A stretch of DNA of 64,000 nt from Tenodera sinensis (lineage: Eukaryota > Arthropoda > Insecta > Mantodea > Mantidae), in assembly GCA_030765045.1 (NCBI GenBank), contig CM060961.1:138179564-138243563 (forward strand). Reading direction: 5' to 3'. Positions 37,111 to 48,589 of this stretch are shown in pieces. The notes beneath the pieces were generated by a model. It did not search any database, was not told where the DNA came from, and was given only the letters and a program-made list of their open reading frames with translations. Position numbers and translations under genes: made by a program. Positions within the stretch are counted from its first letter, which is position 1; each line of letters starts with the position of its first letter.

Positions 37111-37984
37111 TAAAAAGCCACGTTAATCACAAAGCGATCCCCAATAGTATCCGAGAGGCCGTCCATTGCCTGCATCTCATTTTCTTGCTCAATTGAGTTA
37201 TCTACGAGTACATTACTTTGCCACATATTAGGTGTTGCCTGAGTTGCAGTTTGAAATACTTTGCGAACGTTGCGTAATTTTGTTCCTGATAACGAATCCT
37301 TTGAGGCAGGCCCATGTTGTTTCTATTGGGTTTAGATTGCTGTGATAAGGGGGTAACCTCTCAATGTCGACCACATTTTCTTCTTCTTGACCACCTTTTG
37401 TGCTTGATTTGGAAGTTCTGTTTTCACTTTTGATTTACAGAAGGGCAAATAATGTGATGTCAACTAATTGGCAATTTTTTGTATTTACCACGAAGAGTTT
37501 CCAGTCTGACACTGTGATAAGGTGCATTATCCATTACGATAACACAACCGGGCTTAAGTTTCGGAAGCACGCTCTCAAACCACTCCCTGAAAACATCGCC
37601 AATCATATCCTCGTGGTAAAAATCACCTGTGCTTTTTGCCTCGGTGTGCACAATGACGAGGCGTTTTCCTTTCCCATAGTGTGCCCTTCGTTAACCCACG
37701 TTTCATCGAGGTAATATATTTTCATCCCTTTTGCTCTTTATCGGCACACTCACGTTATTTCTCTCCTTAAATCTAAATCCAATTTCTAGCAATAATTTAT
37801 GGGAGGTGGATCACGTCTTGACACTATTTAAGACTTTTTTGTTTTAAATGACCAATACCACAAAAACCATTATTTTTCCAGACACCTTTTCTCTCAGTCG
37901 CAAACAATAAGTACGAAAAACAAGAATCTTTTCTAAGGATAAACCTGAAAGATTTATCTCCTTCAATTTTGCCATACTATTCAT
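37111..37984 (-). pseudogene. IS630/Tc1-superfamily DDE transposase relic
   Basis: Minus-strand pieces match a DDE_3-type transposase in order. A degenerate N-terminal region starts near the ATG at 37984-37982. A YYLDETWVNEGHT segment near 37720 carries the first catalytic aspartate. GKGKRLVIVHTEAKSTGDF follows, then VIVMDNAPYHSVRLE near 37540-37500 (second aspartate), and RLPLYHSNLNPIETTWACLK near 37350 (final glutamate in NPIE). The C-terminal DGLSDTIGDRFVINV ends at about 37120. Internal deletions, frameshifts and stops separate the blocks, although all three catalytic residues survive as codons. Terminal inverted repeats were not located. Confidence 0.75.
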
Positions 37985-38620
37985 TTCCACACTTTCATAG
38001 ATTAAATTTTCCCGCTATTAGCAGACACGACTGCATGCAACTTGCTGCCAGAAACACTAACATAACAAACAATAATAAACACGGTAAAAGATAACTATTC
38101 CAAACTGAAGTACTGGCCTTGTTAAATTACATGAATTGCATATGCATTTATAATGGTTTAATAAAAATAGATGTAATTGTGTTTACAACATTAACATAAC
38201 TGTTCTTTTAATATTGTGTTAACAACATTAACATAACTTATTTTAATATAGAAAATGGCTACATAATATTTAGAAACGTCAAGTCGGCTAACTGCCTAGC
38301 TGATTGTAACTTCTGCTAAACGACTGGTAGGGAAATGCTGGCAGCAAGGAAAATAGTCTTCTAGGAGAACGTAGTACGCTTGCGCGGTAACAAATGCATG
38401 TCTTTGTCGATCATGCTGCTTTAAGTCACCGTATTCCTTAATGCAAGCTTTTCCCCGCTCCCCGCGACCCCTCACCCAAAAGTTTCCTTCGTCAGTCACA
38501 AAATCCGGTTTATGTGCCTCTACAGTTTGTTGACTGAATGCGCTGGCATTTGGTAGAGGGCGCGGGGAAATCAAACGAGCAAGTTCATATAGAAGAAAGT
38601 TCAACATTCGACTGTCTCAT
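37985..38620. other. Non-coding DNA, nothing recognised
   Basis: A minus-strand open frame at 38296-38607 encodes a 103-residue sequence with no domain I recognise. It may belong to one of the flanking transposons. Confidence 0.35.
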
Positions 38621-38819
38621 ATACATGTCTATAGAGGTAATATGCATGCAAATATGCTCTTAAAAACTTGAAAATATGCCAAGAAATATGCACTATTGAA
38701 TTAAAACACTGCCTCTTTGCAGTAGACAAGGCGAGTTAGTATAAATAATAAAGTTACCTTATTCCTTAGAGGTTAAAGCAGAAGTGGTCCCGCTACTAGT
38801 ATTAACTGCTACATTGCAG

Positions 38820-40273
38820 TTCACAACCAACACTGCACAAATTTTCAACTGTAAAACATCGTCTGTTGTCTCGCTAAACACTTTTGTAACGTGAAAAACT
38901 TCACGTCATAAGATGTTATCGTGGCATATTTAAATGATGTTAACTGCTTCACAGAGAGAGTCAAGTCTCTTGGTGTGACAAATGGTTTTCTTTTGAGGAT
39001 GTCTCGAATATCGCACACCTATTTATAACCAGAATTTTTTGAAATTACGTAATTCACTTTCTCTTTTACTTTTTGACCTATACCACCAGGAACCGAACTT
39101 AGATCACATTGTTTTTTCAAAGACAGTAAGTGATTCATGCGAAGGAGATCCCACAGCTTCCAATGCCTTTATGGCTGTTGGTAAGAAAGAAAAATGGGGA
39201 GGTATGAAACTATGATCCTCTTTTAACCCAGTGCTGACAGAATATTTTGCACGGTTTGTATTGATGAAGCATCTTTCGAGTCCAATGAATTAACAACCTC
39301 TTCGACTATTTCTATGTGCTCAGCATAATATAAAACTGCATCGACCCATGTTCCCCATCGAGTTAACATTGGTGCAGGAGGAAGTCTAATATTAGGTGCT
39401 GTTGATCTAAACAACTTAACTCTTTTAGGAGATTTAACAAAAATTTTCTTTATACTAGACACAACTCTACCTATAGGAAAGAATCACGTATTGTCTCAGA
39501 AATGCGATGAAGAGCGTGTGTCAAACAAGTTATATGAATTATGTTAGGAAAAATACCTTTCAGAGTTTGTCCTGGTTTTATCATATAAGGACCTGCATCA
39601 GTAACAAATAAAAGTAACTGGTCGTATTTGATTCAACATGGCCATAGTAATTTCAAAGAGTCCATCACGAACTGGATTACAGCTACATTGTCAGTGGCCG
39701 ACAATTCGCACACATTAAGAAGATAAGGTGTAGTCTTTTGTTCATTATTTAAAGCACCCACAATTATATTAGCACTAGAACGGCGCTCAGAATCAGGGGC
39801 TTCATCAACAGACAACTACACAAACTGATCCGCTAATTCATTTTGTATATTTGACAGTACGTTATTGCAACAATGTACGACCTAAGTCTTGCGCAGTGCA
39901 CTCTCTTAAGGCACATGTTGTCCAGTGTACTCGGTACTAAAGTTTTTAAATGTCGGATTACTAATTTTGAACAAGAGAATATCAGCAGCTAAAAATGCTT
40001 GGCACAAGTCATAGGAAAATTCAGTAATCCTACTTCCTAAACACTCTACTAGCTGTTTTTGAACAGGTTCTCTATTTGCTAGTTTTCTAATTAAATTCTC
40101 CTTATGTTTTGCTGTGTTTATGTGCTGAACTATTAGAAATCTTTTCTCACTCCCTACATTTTTCTCACACGCTCCACAAACAGTGCCCTATTATCTGTAG
40201 ATATTAAATCACTCGAAAACTCTTTCTGTAAACTAATTAATCTAGCACTCGAAGGTGGTTTTATTTTCGGCAT
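38820..40273 (-). pseudogene. hAT-family transposase relic, near full length
   Basis: On the minus strand from the ATG at 40273-40271 the start is MPKIKPPSSARLISLQ. A zinc-finger-like segment follows with a spaced Cys-Cys-His-His pattern (CEKNVGSEKRFLIVQHINTA), then KANREPVQKQ-like text. SVDEAPDSERRSSANIIVG near 39810 is the region holding the first catalytic aspartate, and APMLTRWGTWVDAVLYYAEH lies near 39380. The C-terminal dimerisation-region remnant LTSFKYATITSYDV is near 38930. Stops and shifts occur between the pieces, so it is dead. No intron signature was seen. Confidence 0.75.
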
Positions 40274-40532
40274 TTGAGGAGCTCTAACATTTTATACACC
40301 TAATTTAATTTGGTGGGAACCAATTCACAACACTGTTACGTTTGAAGACCATGCCACAACTATTGGAGGTCAGGCAAACGTTGCGATAATCGTGCTGCTC
40401 AAAACGTTGACCTGCACTTTATCTTTGTTAATATAAACCTCTCAGATAACGCACTGATTATTCTCTACGCACATACATATAATGAAGGGATGGAAACGGG
40501 GGGCTCACTGCGTGACAACATGACTCACCTTG

Positions 40533-40771
40533 CGAGTTGCATCAACATGTGCAATACTACCAATATGAAAAGTATTATACACACGGAAAAATAATAAAAA
40601 CCATACAAATCATTAAAATATGCAATATAGCGGCTATAATAGTGAAATCTTCGTGAGTTGCATCATCATGCGCAATACTACCAATATGAAAAATACTATC
40701 CAGATGGGAAAAAATAATAAAAACCTATAGAAATCATTAAAATATGCAATATAGGGGCTATAATACTGAAA
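40533..40771. repeat. About 120-bp tandem duplication in the hAT 5' region
   Basis: Two diverged copies start at GAGTTGCATCAACATGTGC and GAGTTGCATCATCATGCGC. Both contain AATACTACCAATATGAAAA and AATATGCAATATAG. Confidence 0.8.
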
Positions 40772-40935
40772 TATTATGCGTTTATCAAAATCAAGAAAAT
40801 ATGCAGTTATATGCACCATAAAATCATGTCCAAATAACTGAGAATTCCATAATTCGTACACATAATGTAAAAGCATACGTTTTTAACCCCTGTAAAAAAC
40901 ATGCAAAAGCATGAACTTCCTAGCCCTACTCATTA

Positions 40936-42212
40936 CCGTATGGATACAGGAGAGAGGGTTAACTGGACAGAATTAAACAGAAACTACAACCTTGTTTACT
41001 TTTACTATTCTTACTGATATTATTTACTATTTTATATGAATCAAAAGTTTCAAACGACGTTGAATTATCATACACGTTGAAAACTCACAGATAATTGCCA
41101 GTACTTAAGGTACTATATTTTATGGTGTGCTTTGGTTTCATGCGTATCGCTGGTTAGTTGTTAACGGCTTGTGTTTACATCAAGTCGGGACCTAAGAGTG
41201 GAGCGATTATAAATAGAATTTCAGATTAGCTGGTCATCTACAGATAAACGTATACTTTGTACGCGACTGTATGTCATTTGAGTGTGCATAAGAGGTTATT
41301 CTGTTGACGTCACTGCCCGCTATTTCGTGGGCTACCTCACGTGCACTAAACTTGAAGAGTCAGGTATTGAAATGTCTAGCTCTGATCTCTCTCAGAAACT
41401 TTAAAAATGCCTTCAAGAATATAACATTTTCATTTATTTGGAGCTTATGAATTAGTTTTTCACACTTCGGCCTTAATGTCACCAGAAATAATAATCCCAA
41501 TTTGTTAAATAAACCACAAATTATTATCAATGAATACTGGTGATCTCCGGGAAATTCCTAATGAAGTTACTTACGTGCCTCTCAGCGAGTAGAAATTTTC
41601 TATGGATCTGTTTGAAGAACTACAAAGTGACTAGTTAAAAATATAACACGTTACTGTGATTTAAGTACATATCTAAAACACATCATCCAAAGCTTGCCAC
41701 TAATCCCATACATATTCCACTTAAATGGACGTGCTAACACAAAATAACCCAGAGCCGAGTGCTGTAAAATTGAATTCACTTTATCGGAATCCGGTGCATC
41801 TAATAGAAGAATTACGTGGTAATAGTAACGATAGAAATAACTGCAATGTATGTGAATTTAACTGTACACGCTTTTTACACTATTAGAGAGGAAGGACGAC
41901 ATCTCATTACTTTCCAGCAAGTCTCTGTCCGATATAGGTACATACTCCAACTAGAGTGCTCAGGATTAGTAACCAGGTGGGTTACCAGTTATACTGCAGA
42001 GAGTGCACAAGAAGATTAGTGAAGTGGCCATGATGAGGACGATGTCGATTCATGTGTATTCAAATGTGGTAGTTTCTGGCTATTTGCCATTTAAAGCAGT
42101 GTTGCCATGTCTGCCGAAGTAAAAGCAGAAGATTTGATTTGAAAAAAAAGGAGAAAACAGTACCTAGACTTTCTTAACCGACAATTTTGCTTGGTGCGTA
42201 AATATTTATTAA
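40936..42212. other. Non-coding DNA
   Basis: Nothing recognised. Confidence 0.4.
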
Positions 42213-42737
<525 letters not shown>

Positions 42738-42738
42738 T

Positions 42739-43227
42739 GTAACAAATGAAGAAAACACCAGTTACTGCTATTCACACTTTATTGCCTTTTAGTCAGTTAG
42801 CGTAGTGCTAACGTTACACTCAGATTACTTTTGTACAAGCTCAGAGCAACAGAAAACTGCCGAATCACAAATAAGAACTGTCAGATTGAACTGCTAGTCG
42901 GCACGACTCCTCAACGCTTCGTATACGTCTCTTTTCCTCTCCCCGGTGCTTGGCAGCGACTTATATAGGTCCTTAGACAGAGGGAAAGCTCTGGAGGTAG
43001 AATATTCGGGAGTGCCTGTAGCGGAACGGTCGAGAAACCGCACCGCCATGTAATAGCTATTGTCTCGTACGCTCCTACTGTTGTCGGCGGCCTGTGGCGG
43101 AACGGTCCAGAAACCGCACCGCCATGTAATAGCTATTGTCTCGCACGCTCCTACTGTTGTCGGCGGCAGGTCTTTAGGCCAGCCAGTCGCCTACTTGGCC
43201 TAACGACCAGCCTTGAGGAGGGAGCAG
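42739..43227 (-). repeat. Possible older LTR or LTR-element 3' remnant with a 76-bp tandem repeat
   Basis: On the minus strand there is a TATA-like CTATATAAGTCGC near 42965, then AATAAAG near 42780 and an end at TTGTTACA, which is LTR-like. Positions 43015-43090 and 43091-43166 are a nearly identical 76-bp tandem pair. At the right edge GAGGAGGGAGCAG is the same 13-mer that precedes the 3' LTR at 44442, a polypurine-tract-like sequence. Both readings are inferences and conflict in part. Confidence 0.4.
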
Positions 43228-43550
43228 TGTCGCCCATCGCATTATTGTCGGCACTACCGCAAAAGAGAGAAAGGGATAGAGACTTCTGGAATTCTCTGCT
43301 TTGTATTTCACCGCAATAATAGCTGAACTTTCCTAAAGATTCCAGAATAGTGCCTGGGAGATATAAATAGCGGTAAAGTGTGAGAAGGAGTAGTTCTTTG
43401 TGTTACGAATTCGGAGCCGTGCTCTTGGTGAATCGGAAAAGACTCTCTTGCTGTTGCAACGAGTGTACAAAGTGACTGTTTACGGAAATAAAAGTGTTTC
43501 TTTATCTCGACTACATCTGTCTTCTTTACTTTACACCCACCAAAGTCACA
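43228..43550 (+). repeat. 5' LTR of a compact LTR retrotransposon
   Basis: 323 bp, TGTCGCCC...AAAGTCACA. I count five mismatches to the 323-bp copy at 44442-44764. A TATA-like ATATAAATAG at 43361-43370 and AATAAA at 43487-43492 are in promoter and polyadenylation positions. A third, solo copy lies at 53036-53410 on the other strand and confirms the LTR ends. Confidence 0.9.
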
Positions 43551-43551
43551 C

Positions 43552-43569
43552 TGGTGTCAGAAGTTCGAT
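43552..43569 (+). promoter_or_regulatory. Primer binding site-like sequence
   Basis: TGGTGTCAGAAGTTCGAT starts one base after the 5' LTR. TGGTGTCAG is the expected complement of a tRNA 3' end (…CTGACACCA). From memory this resembles tRNA-Leu. The match weakens after about 9-10 bases. Confidence 0.6.
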
Positions 43570-43575
43570 TAGACG

Positions 43576-44493
43576 ATGGAGGCTACATTTGTGAGCTTTT
43601 TACAAGAGCTGAAAGCAGAGATGAAGAGGGCAAACGACAACCTCGCTGCCGAGCTGAAAGAGATGAAGACGGAGCTATCGGCGAAGATTGACGGGGGACT
43701 CGTCGTCGTGACGGAAGGCGCGAAAGTACTCGGCGAACTGGTTGATGTGAGGGAAGACGTGGAACAACTCGGCGAACTGAATGGCGTGACGGAAGACGTG
43801 GAAGAACTCGGCGAAAAGGTGGAAGACCTCTGCCAGCATGTGGACGTCGTGGAGGACGACGGGGAACGTCTTGGCGCCCTGTTAGTAAGAGTTGACGAGA
43901 GCGTCAAAGTACTGGATGCCAGGGGCAGACGGAATAGCGCGGACCCGGGGAGGGAGCACCTAGTGGCCGAGGCGACAGTTGCGCCCGTTTCAGATAACGA
44001 AAGTGTACGTATCGGGGAAGACAAATGGGCAGTTCAGGGACGTCGTCGAGGATCCCCTGGAGGAGTGTGTCGGGTACGTAACCAACCAGGATATGACGTG
44101 GAGGACGATCAGCAGGGAAGCGCACAAGCAAACGAGCAACACGCGAGAACCGACTCGGCGTGGGACATGGGGGGACCGTCGGAGCCATCCAATCACCTGA
44201 CGCATAGTGCCGTGAACGGAAGAATGGCGGACATCGTCGTGGACGGCAGGATACAGGAGCGACCGTGCCGAGCACGAGTGAACACGAGTGCAGCGGTGGT
44301 CGTGACTCGCGCGGATCTGGCGGGGGTTGTTGCCGGGCCCATCGGAAGCAAGGTGGCTGCGAAGGTGCGCCAGAGAGGTCGGCGGACATGGTACTCAGTG
44401 AGCCGTTTCCAAGTGTGCAGGATGGCCCGAGGAGGGAGCAGTGTCGCCCATCGCATTATTGTCGGCACTACCGCAAAAGAGAGAAAGGGATAG
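43576..44493 (+). CDS. Gag-like coiled-coil protein with degenerate protease remnant
   Basis: A 305-codon ORF beginning just after the primer binding site. Residues about 5-115 are highly charged and heptad-like (LQELKAEMKR; repeated EDVEELGE-type units), which suggests a coiled-coil Gag multimerisation region. Residues about 115-210 are basic and low in complexity. Residues about 215-253 resemble a retropepsin active-site region, where the usual Asp-Thr-Gly is Asn236-Thr237-Ser238 followed by AAVVVTRADLA. That would abolish proteolysis. The remainder appears to come from the element's 3' end, and the frame runs 17 codons into the 3' LTR. There is no zinc knuckle and no RT. I infer a fusion created by a large internal deletion of a Ty3/gypsy-type element. 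Expression is not shown, although the LTR carries a TATA-like box upstream. Confidence 0.65.
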   Translation: MEATFVSFLQELKAEMKRANDNLAAELKEMKTELSAKIDGGLVVVTEGAKVLGELVDVREDVEQLGELNGVTEDVEELGEKVEDLCQHVDVVEDDGERLGALLVRVDESVKVLDARGRRNSADPGREHLVAEATVAPVSDNESVRIGEDKWAVQGRRRGSPGGVCRVRNQPGYDVEDDQQGSAQANEQHARTDSAWDMGGPSEPSNHLTHSAVNGRMADIVVDGRIQERPCRARVNTSAAVVVTRADLAGVVAGPIGSKVAAKVRQRGRRTWYSVSRFQVCRMARGGSSVAHRIIVGTTAKERKG

Positions 44494-44764
44494 AGACTTC
44501 TGGAATTCTCTGCTTTGTATTTCACCGCAATAATAGCTGAACTTTCCTGAAGATTCCAGAATAGTGCCTGGGAGATATAAATAGCGGTAAAGTGTGAGAA
44601 GGAGTAGTTCTTTGTGTTACGAATTCGGAGCCGTGCTGTTGGTGAATCGGAAAAGGCTTTCTTGCTGTTGCAACGAGTGTACAAAGTTACTGTTTACGGA
44701 AATAAAAGTGTTTCTTTATCTCGACTACATCTGTCTTCTTTACTTTACACCCACCAAAGTCACA
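44442..44764 (+). repeat. 3' LTR of the compact LTR retrotransposon
   Basis: 323 bp, same ends as the 5' LTR. TATA-like ATATAAATAG at 44575-44584. Confidence 0.9.
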
Positions 44765-45528
44765 ATATATTCAAATGTTTAGGTTTAATGTAGTAGTCAA
44801 GCATAGTTCGCAATGTAGAAACAACAGATGTGGTATACTGTTTATGTATACCTACAGATGATCATATTAATATTTTGTTTTTATACACAGGGAAATGCCT
44901 TGCCTGAAAATCTTTTCGGAAGAGCGAGTTACATGATGTTAAGGAAAATAGTGTTTAAAAATGGAAAATACATAAAAAGCAGGAGCTTTCTAAGTGTGTT
45001 TAGTGTTTAGCAGTGGATCAATAGATTTGCAAAAAATCAGATTTGCAAAATCAGAAGACCTAGTAACCCTGATTTCAAGAAGAGGGAAACTCCAGAAAAT
45101 CCTTTTTAACCACCGCCATCCCACTACCTCCACCACTACCACCATTGCTATTACCATCAGCACCAGCACCATTCCACCATCACTGCTACCGCCACCCTTG
45201 CTATATCCATCTAGGGAGTCCAATCTAGACGTTCAAACGCTCTGTATTTCAAAGCTACGCTTCTCTTTTGACAAGCACACTCATACCCTTTTTATTGTAT
45301 TTCCTTTACCGTTTGCTTTATATTGAAGTCATTCCTTTGACTTCTATTCCTGGAATTATTCATTTCATCTTGAAAAATGAGTGAATATAATTTATTTCTT
45401 TAGGAAATCTCATTTCATCTGACTCCATGTATCCTCGATTGCGTGTTTTTTGTGCCAGTTGTTTAAACAGTACATTAGTGTAGGCACTGCCAGAAGCTTA
45501 TACTGTTTTAAAGTAGTTGTTTTCTAAC
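44765..45528. other. Non-coding DNA
   Basis: Includes an imperfect CCA/CCT-rich stretch at 45110-45200. Nothing recognised. Confidence 0.4.
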
Positions 45529-45548
45529 CCTTTTTTTTTTTTTTTTTT

Positions 45549-45760
45549 GCTCAGGCAGCTCAGTTGTTTAACAATCATAATATGAGCGTGTACCTTACAT
45601 TCAAGAGGTCGCAACTTCAACTCTCGGTTAGGGTGAATTACTCAGATAAGGTTTGTTCCAGGGCTTTCCTATATCCTGAAAGATGAATTTCTGGTAATTA
45701 AGTTGAGCATCATTTTACCCATTTCATTCATTATGTGATATTATCTAACCCGTTCATGGA
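45549..45760 (+). mobile_element. tRNA-derived SINE-C, copy after a poly-T run
   Basis: Head CAGGCAGCTCAGTTGTTTAAC and CATTCAAGAGGTCGCAACTTC. The body has GAAAGATGAATTTCTGGTAA and GAGCATCATTTTACCC, and an internal deletion removes part of the AACTTAAAGCTC block. A run of about 19 T precedes it. Confidence 0.75.
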
Positions 45761-46099
45761 TGTTAAATCTTAAAGAAAGAAGAATACATGTATTTTTACA
45801 TTTTCCAAGCTTATTTCATGTATCGGTTTCTTTTTCATATGCTACATAAAATACTTAATAATTCACTTGTTAAATAATAAGGAACCAAGGAAAAAATGAC
45901 CATTGATTGATGGTTTAGTGATAGAACACACACACACACACGATATTATATATATATGCTGCGATGCAGGTAAGCCTAATATAAGTTAATACAGCCGTGT
46001 TCCATACTCATGACTTACCGATCGTTTACGTGTAACTCTGGCGCAGAGCGCGCCGGTCCTCGCTCGGTCTGGTCTCGGTCGAACTACGAACACACTAAT

Positions 46100-47545
46100 A
46101 TATCTATATAATAATAATGAATTTGTAAATCTTCGTAACCGCAAAATTTCAAAACGGCTGGACCAACTTGGCTAATTTTTTTTTTCTCAAATATTTGAGT
46201 GCGAGGAAGGTTTATGAACAGAAAAATTGTGCAGAAAAACGGAAAAACCACATTTTTCTTTTTCCCATTCAAACCGAGAAAATCGGTTGTGTGTATGTGC
46301 TTATAATACCGCCAATCTCCTAAGCCACTTAACCGATCACTGCGAAATTTGGCATGTATATGTATTTTATCATAGAGAAGATTCTTATGCTATCCATTTT
46401 ACTATACAATATAACATTCACATGTTTTTCTCTACTCACTTTTCTTTTACGTGAGACATTCACATCTCTTTCCCTATATACTTGCCCTTCATCATACAAT
46501 TCATACAATTTTCTATAATCGTAGTAGGAATGTAACATATTACATTCACACGGTTTTCCCTACTCACTTTTCTTTTGTGAAACACGATCACATTTCTTTC
46601 TCTATTCACGCTTTAACACACAATTCATACAATTTTCTATGATGTAATAGAAATGCAACGTATTACATGCACACGATTATATCTACACTCTTCTTTTACG
46701 TAACACATTCACATCTTCTTCCCTACTCGCTCTTCAACAGACAATTTATCCAACCTGTATGTATGAAGTTGATAAATTCCAACATGGTTGGCTGGTTACA
46801 ATGAAAATTGGCTCATCTAAACATTTTTTCATGGAGAAGGTTTTTATGCTGTACATTCGCAAAGTTTTCTCTACTCACTTTTCTTGTGCGTAATACATTC
46901 ACAAACCCTTCTCCAATTAATACACCATTCTATGATTGAAATAGAAATGCAACGTTTTACAGTCGCATGGTTTTCTTTTACGAAACACAATCACATTTGT
47001 TTCTCTACTCACCCTTCAGTATAGACCGCACAATTTTCTATGATTAAACAAAAATCAACGTATTACATTCATACGGGTTTCTCTAATCACGTTTCTTTCA
47101 CGTAACACATTCACATATTTTTCTCTACTCGCTCTTCAACATACGGTTAAATGGGTGTTGGTACTCGTATATATGAAGTTGATAAACTAAACACGGTTGA
47201 CAGATCACCATTAAAATTGGCACATTTATGTGTTTCTTCATGAAGGCTTTTATGTGATCCATTTTACTTTGCAAAGCATTGCATTCATATAGTTTTCTCT
47301 GATAGCGTTTCTGCTACGTAACACATTCACAAGTCCTTCTCTACTCGAACTTCAACATAATACTCATCCACTCTTCTATGATTAAAATAGAAATGCAACA
47401 TATTACATTCACACGGTTTTCTCTACTCACGTTTGCTTCACTAAACACAATAACATTTCTTTCTCTACTTGCCCTTCAACATAGAATTCATACAATTATC
47501 TACGATTAAAATAGAAATGCACCATATTACTTTAAGATAATATTA
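46100..47545. repeat. Complex imperfect tandem array, about 105-130 bp units
   Basis: Blocks like TATTACATTCACACGGTTTT, CTCTACTCACTTTTCTTT, ACACATTCACAT and ATTCATACAATTTTCTATGA recur near 46411, 46540, 46663, 46854, 46957, 47062, 47282 and 47402. Twice a longer segment with GAAGTTGATAAA and GGCTCATC/GGCACATT is inserted. The left edge (46100-46330) contains AAAACGGCTGGACCAACTTGG, a motif seen in widespread arthropod interspersed repeats. The small open frames here are by-products. Confidence 0.75.
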
Positions 47546-47758
47546 CTAAAGTATTGCAGTGTGCAAAATAGATAACGAAATTTTGTAAGCAGTTATTTAT
47601 GATTATGAAATAAAAATACGTAGACAAGTATATTAACGTTATGCAAATGTATTGTTGATATCACGGTAATTATTTGATGGTCAATAAACAAAATGATCAC
47701 TCTGAAATACATTGATATTCAATATTTTTTGTTGTTGTTTAAACTACATATTTGTGAC

Positions 47759-47979
47759 TGTATATTATCTTTTCTGGTGACAATTACTGATAACTAAAGA
47801 TGTCTTCACTATATATTATATATAAAATTATACATAAGCATTACAAACAAAAAGTCGAATGGCATTTATCTGTATATTATCTTTTCTGGTGACAAATACT
47901 AAAAACTAAAGATGTCTTCACTATATATTATATATAAAATTATATATAAGCATTACAAACAAAAAGTCGAATGGCATTT
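47759..47979. repeat. 112-bp tandem duplication
   Basis: TGTATATTATCTTTTCTGG at 47759 recurs at 47871. Both copies run to CAAAAAGTCGAATGGCATTT with only a few differences. Confidence 0.9.
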
Positions 47980-47984
47980 TGTTC

Positions 47985-48585
47985 TTTGATAAGCCGATTT
48001 CGAAAAAATAAGTAGCTTTTGATCCAAATTGGATGCGTAATTCCACAAGAATGTACGAAGATGACAGTTCGTTAGTTGTAAGATGCGTAGAGCAACTTAT
48101 TTTTAACATAGCTTTGGTAGTAATTATAGGACATCATACAGGATTACGAAATTATTAATCACATAAAAGACGTGAAGGAATACGTGGAGCTGCTCTCTCA
48201 GACGTGAGGTAAGCCGACAACGTTGCGTTGAGCTTGGTCAGGGAATTGATCTAGTTCGTGAATGTAAACAGGTCGGGGACTTTCACTTCCGTTTTATGTT
48301 TTGAGAGCTAACGCTTGTGATTGGCCAACACTCGCGCAGCAAACACGGAAGGGTACGAGTTTGTTTTCAAGACGCACCGTTACTGTATTTGTTTATGTAC
48401 TGAGCTAGGGAAAGTGACCACCCACACAATATTTAGTATTGGCAGGTTGTTTTTGACAGAACTAAAATATCTCTGGAGGAAATAAAAAACGTAAGATACA
48501 AAATGTGTTCCAAATACCAGTATACAGCTTTTATGTAGTGACAATTTGTCTAACTCTTATAGTTCATCCGATATGCAAAATTATT
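47985..48585. other. Non-coding DNA
   Basis: Nothing recognised. Confidence 0.4.
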
Positions 48586-48589
48586 GAGC

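Larger units (their letters stand above)
38630..40935 (-). mobile_element. hAT-type DNA transposon relic (approximate extent)
   Basis: The extent is inferred from the transposase relic plus AT-rich flanking parts that share ATATGC/GCATAT-rich subterminal repeats on both sides (38640-38700 and 40600-40900). The right end AGTTCATGC on the minus strand, after TAGGGCTAGGA near 40920-40935, may be the terminal repeat. The left end is not defined, and no 8-bp duplication was confirmed. Confidence 0.5.
43228..44764 (+). mobile_element. Compact Ty3/gypsy-like LTR retrotransposon derivative (1.54 kb)
   Basis: Two 323-bp LTRs enclose an 891-bp internal region with a primer-binding-site-like segment, one ORF and a polypurine-like stretch (GAGGAGGGAGCAG, 44429-44441). 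No reverse transcriptase, RNase H or integrase is present, so mobilisation would need proteins from a relative. It is much more GC-rich than its surroundings. No target duplication is seen (GCAG on the left, ATAT on the right). Confidence 0.8.

Noticed and set aside
38296..38607. 103-codon minus-strand frame between two transposon relics
   Set aside because: I could not connect it to any family; left as unclassified DNA rather than a gene.
43904..44389. Minus-strand open frames opposite the Gag-like ORF
   Set aside because: Shadow frames of a GC-rich coding region. The plus-strand frame starts after a primer binding site and shows coiled-coil and protease-like patterns.
46100..47545. CRISPR-like array
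   Set aside because: Units are imperfect, contiguous and longer than CRISPR repeats, with no unique regular spacers. The genome is eukaryotic.
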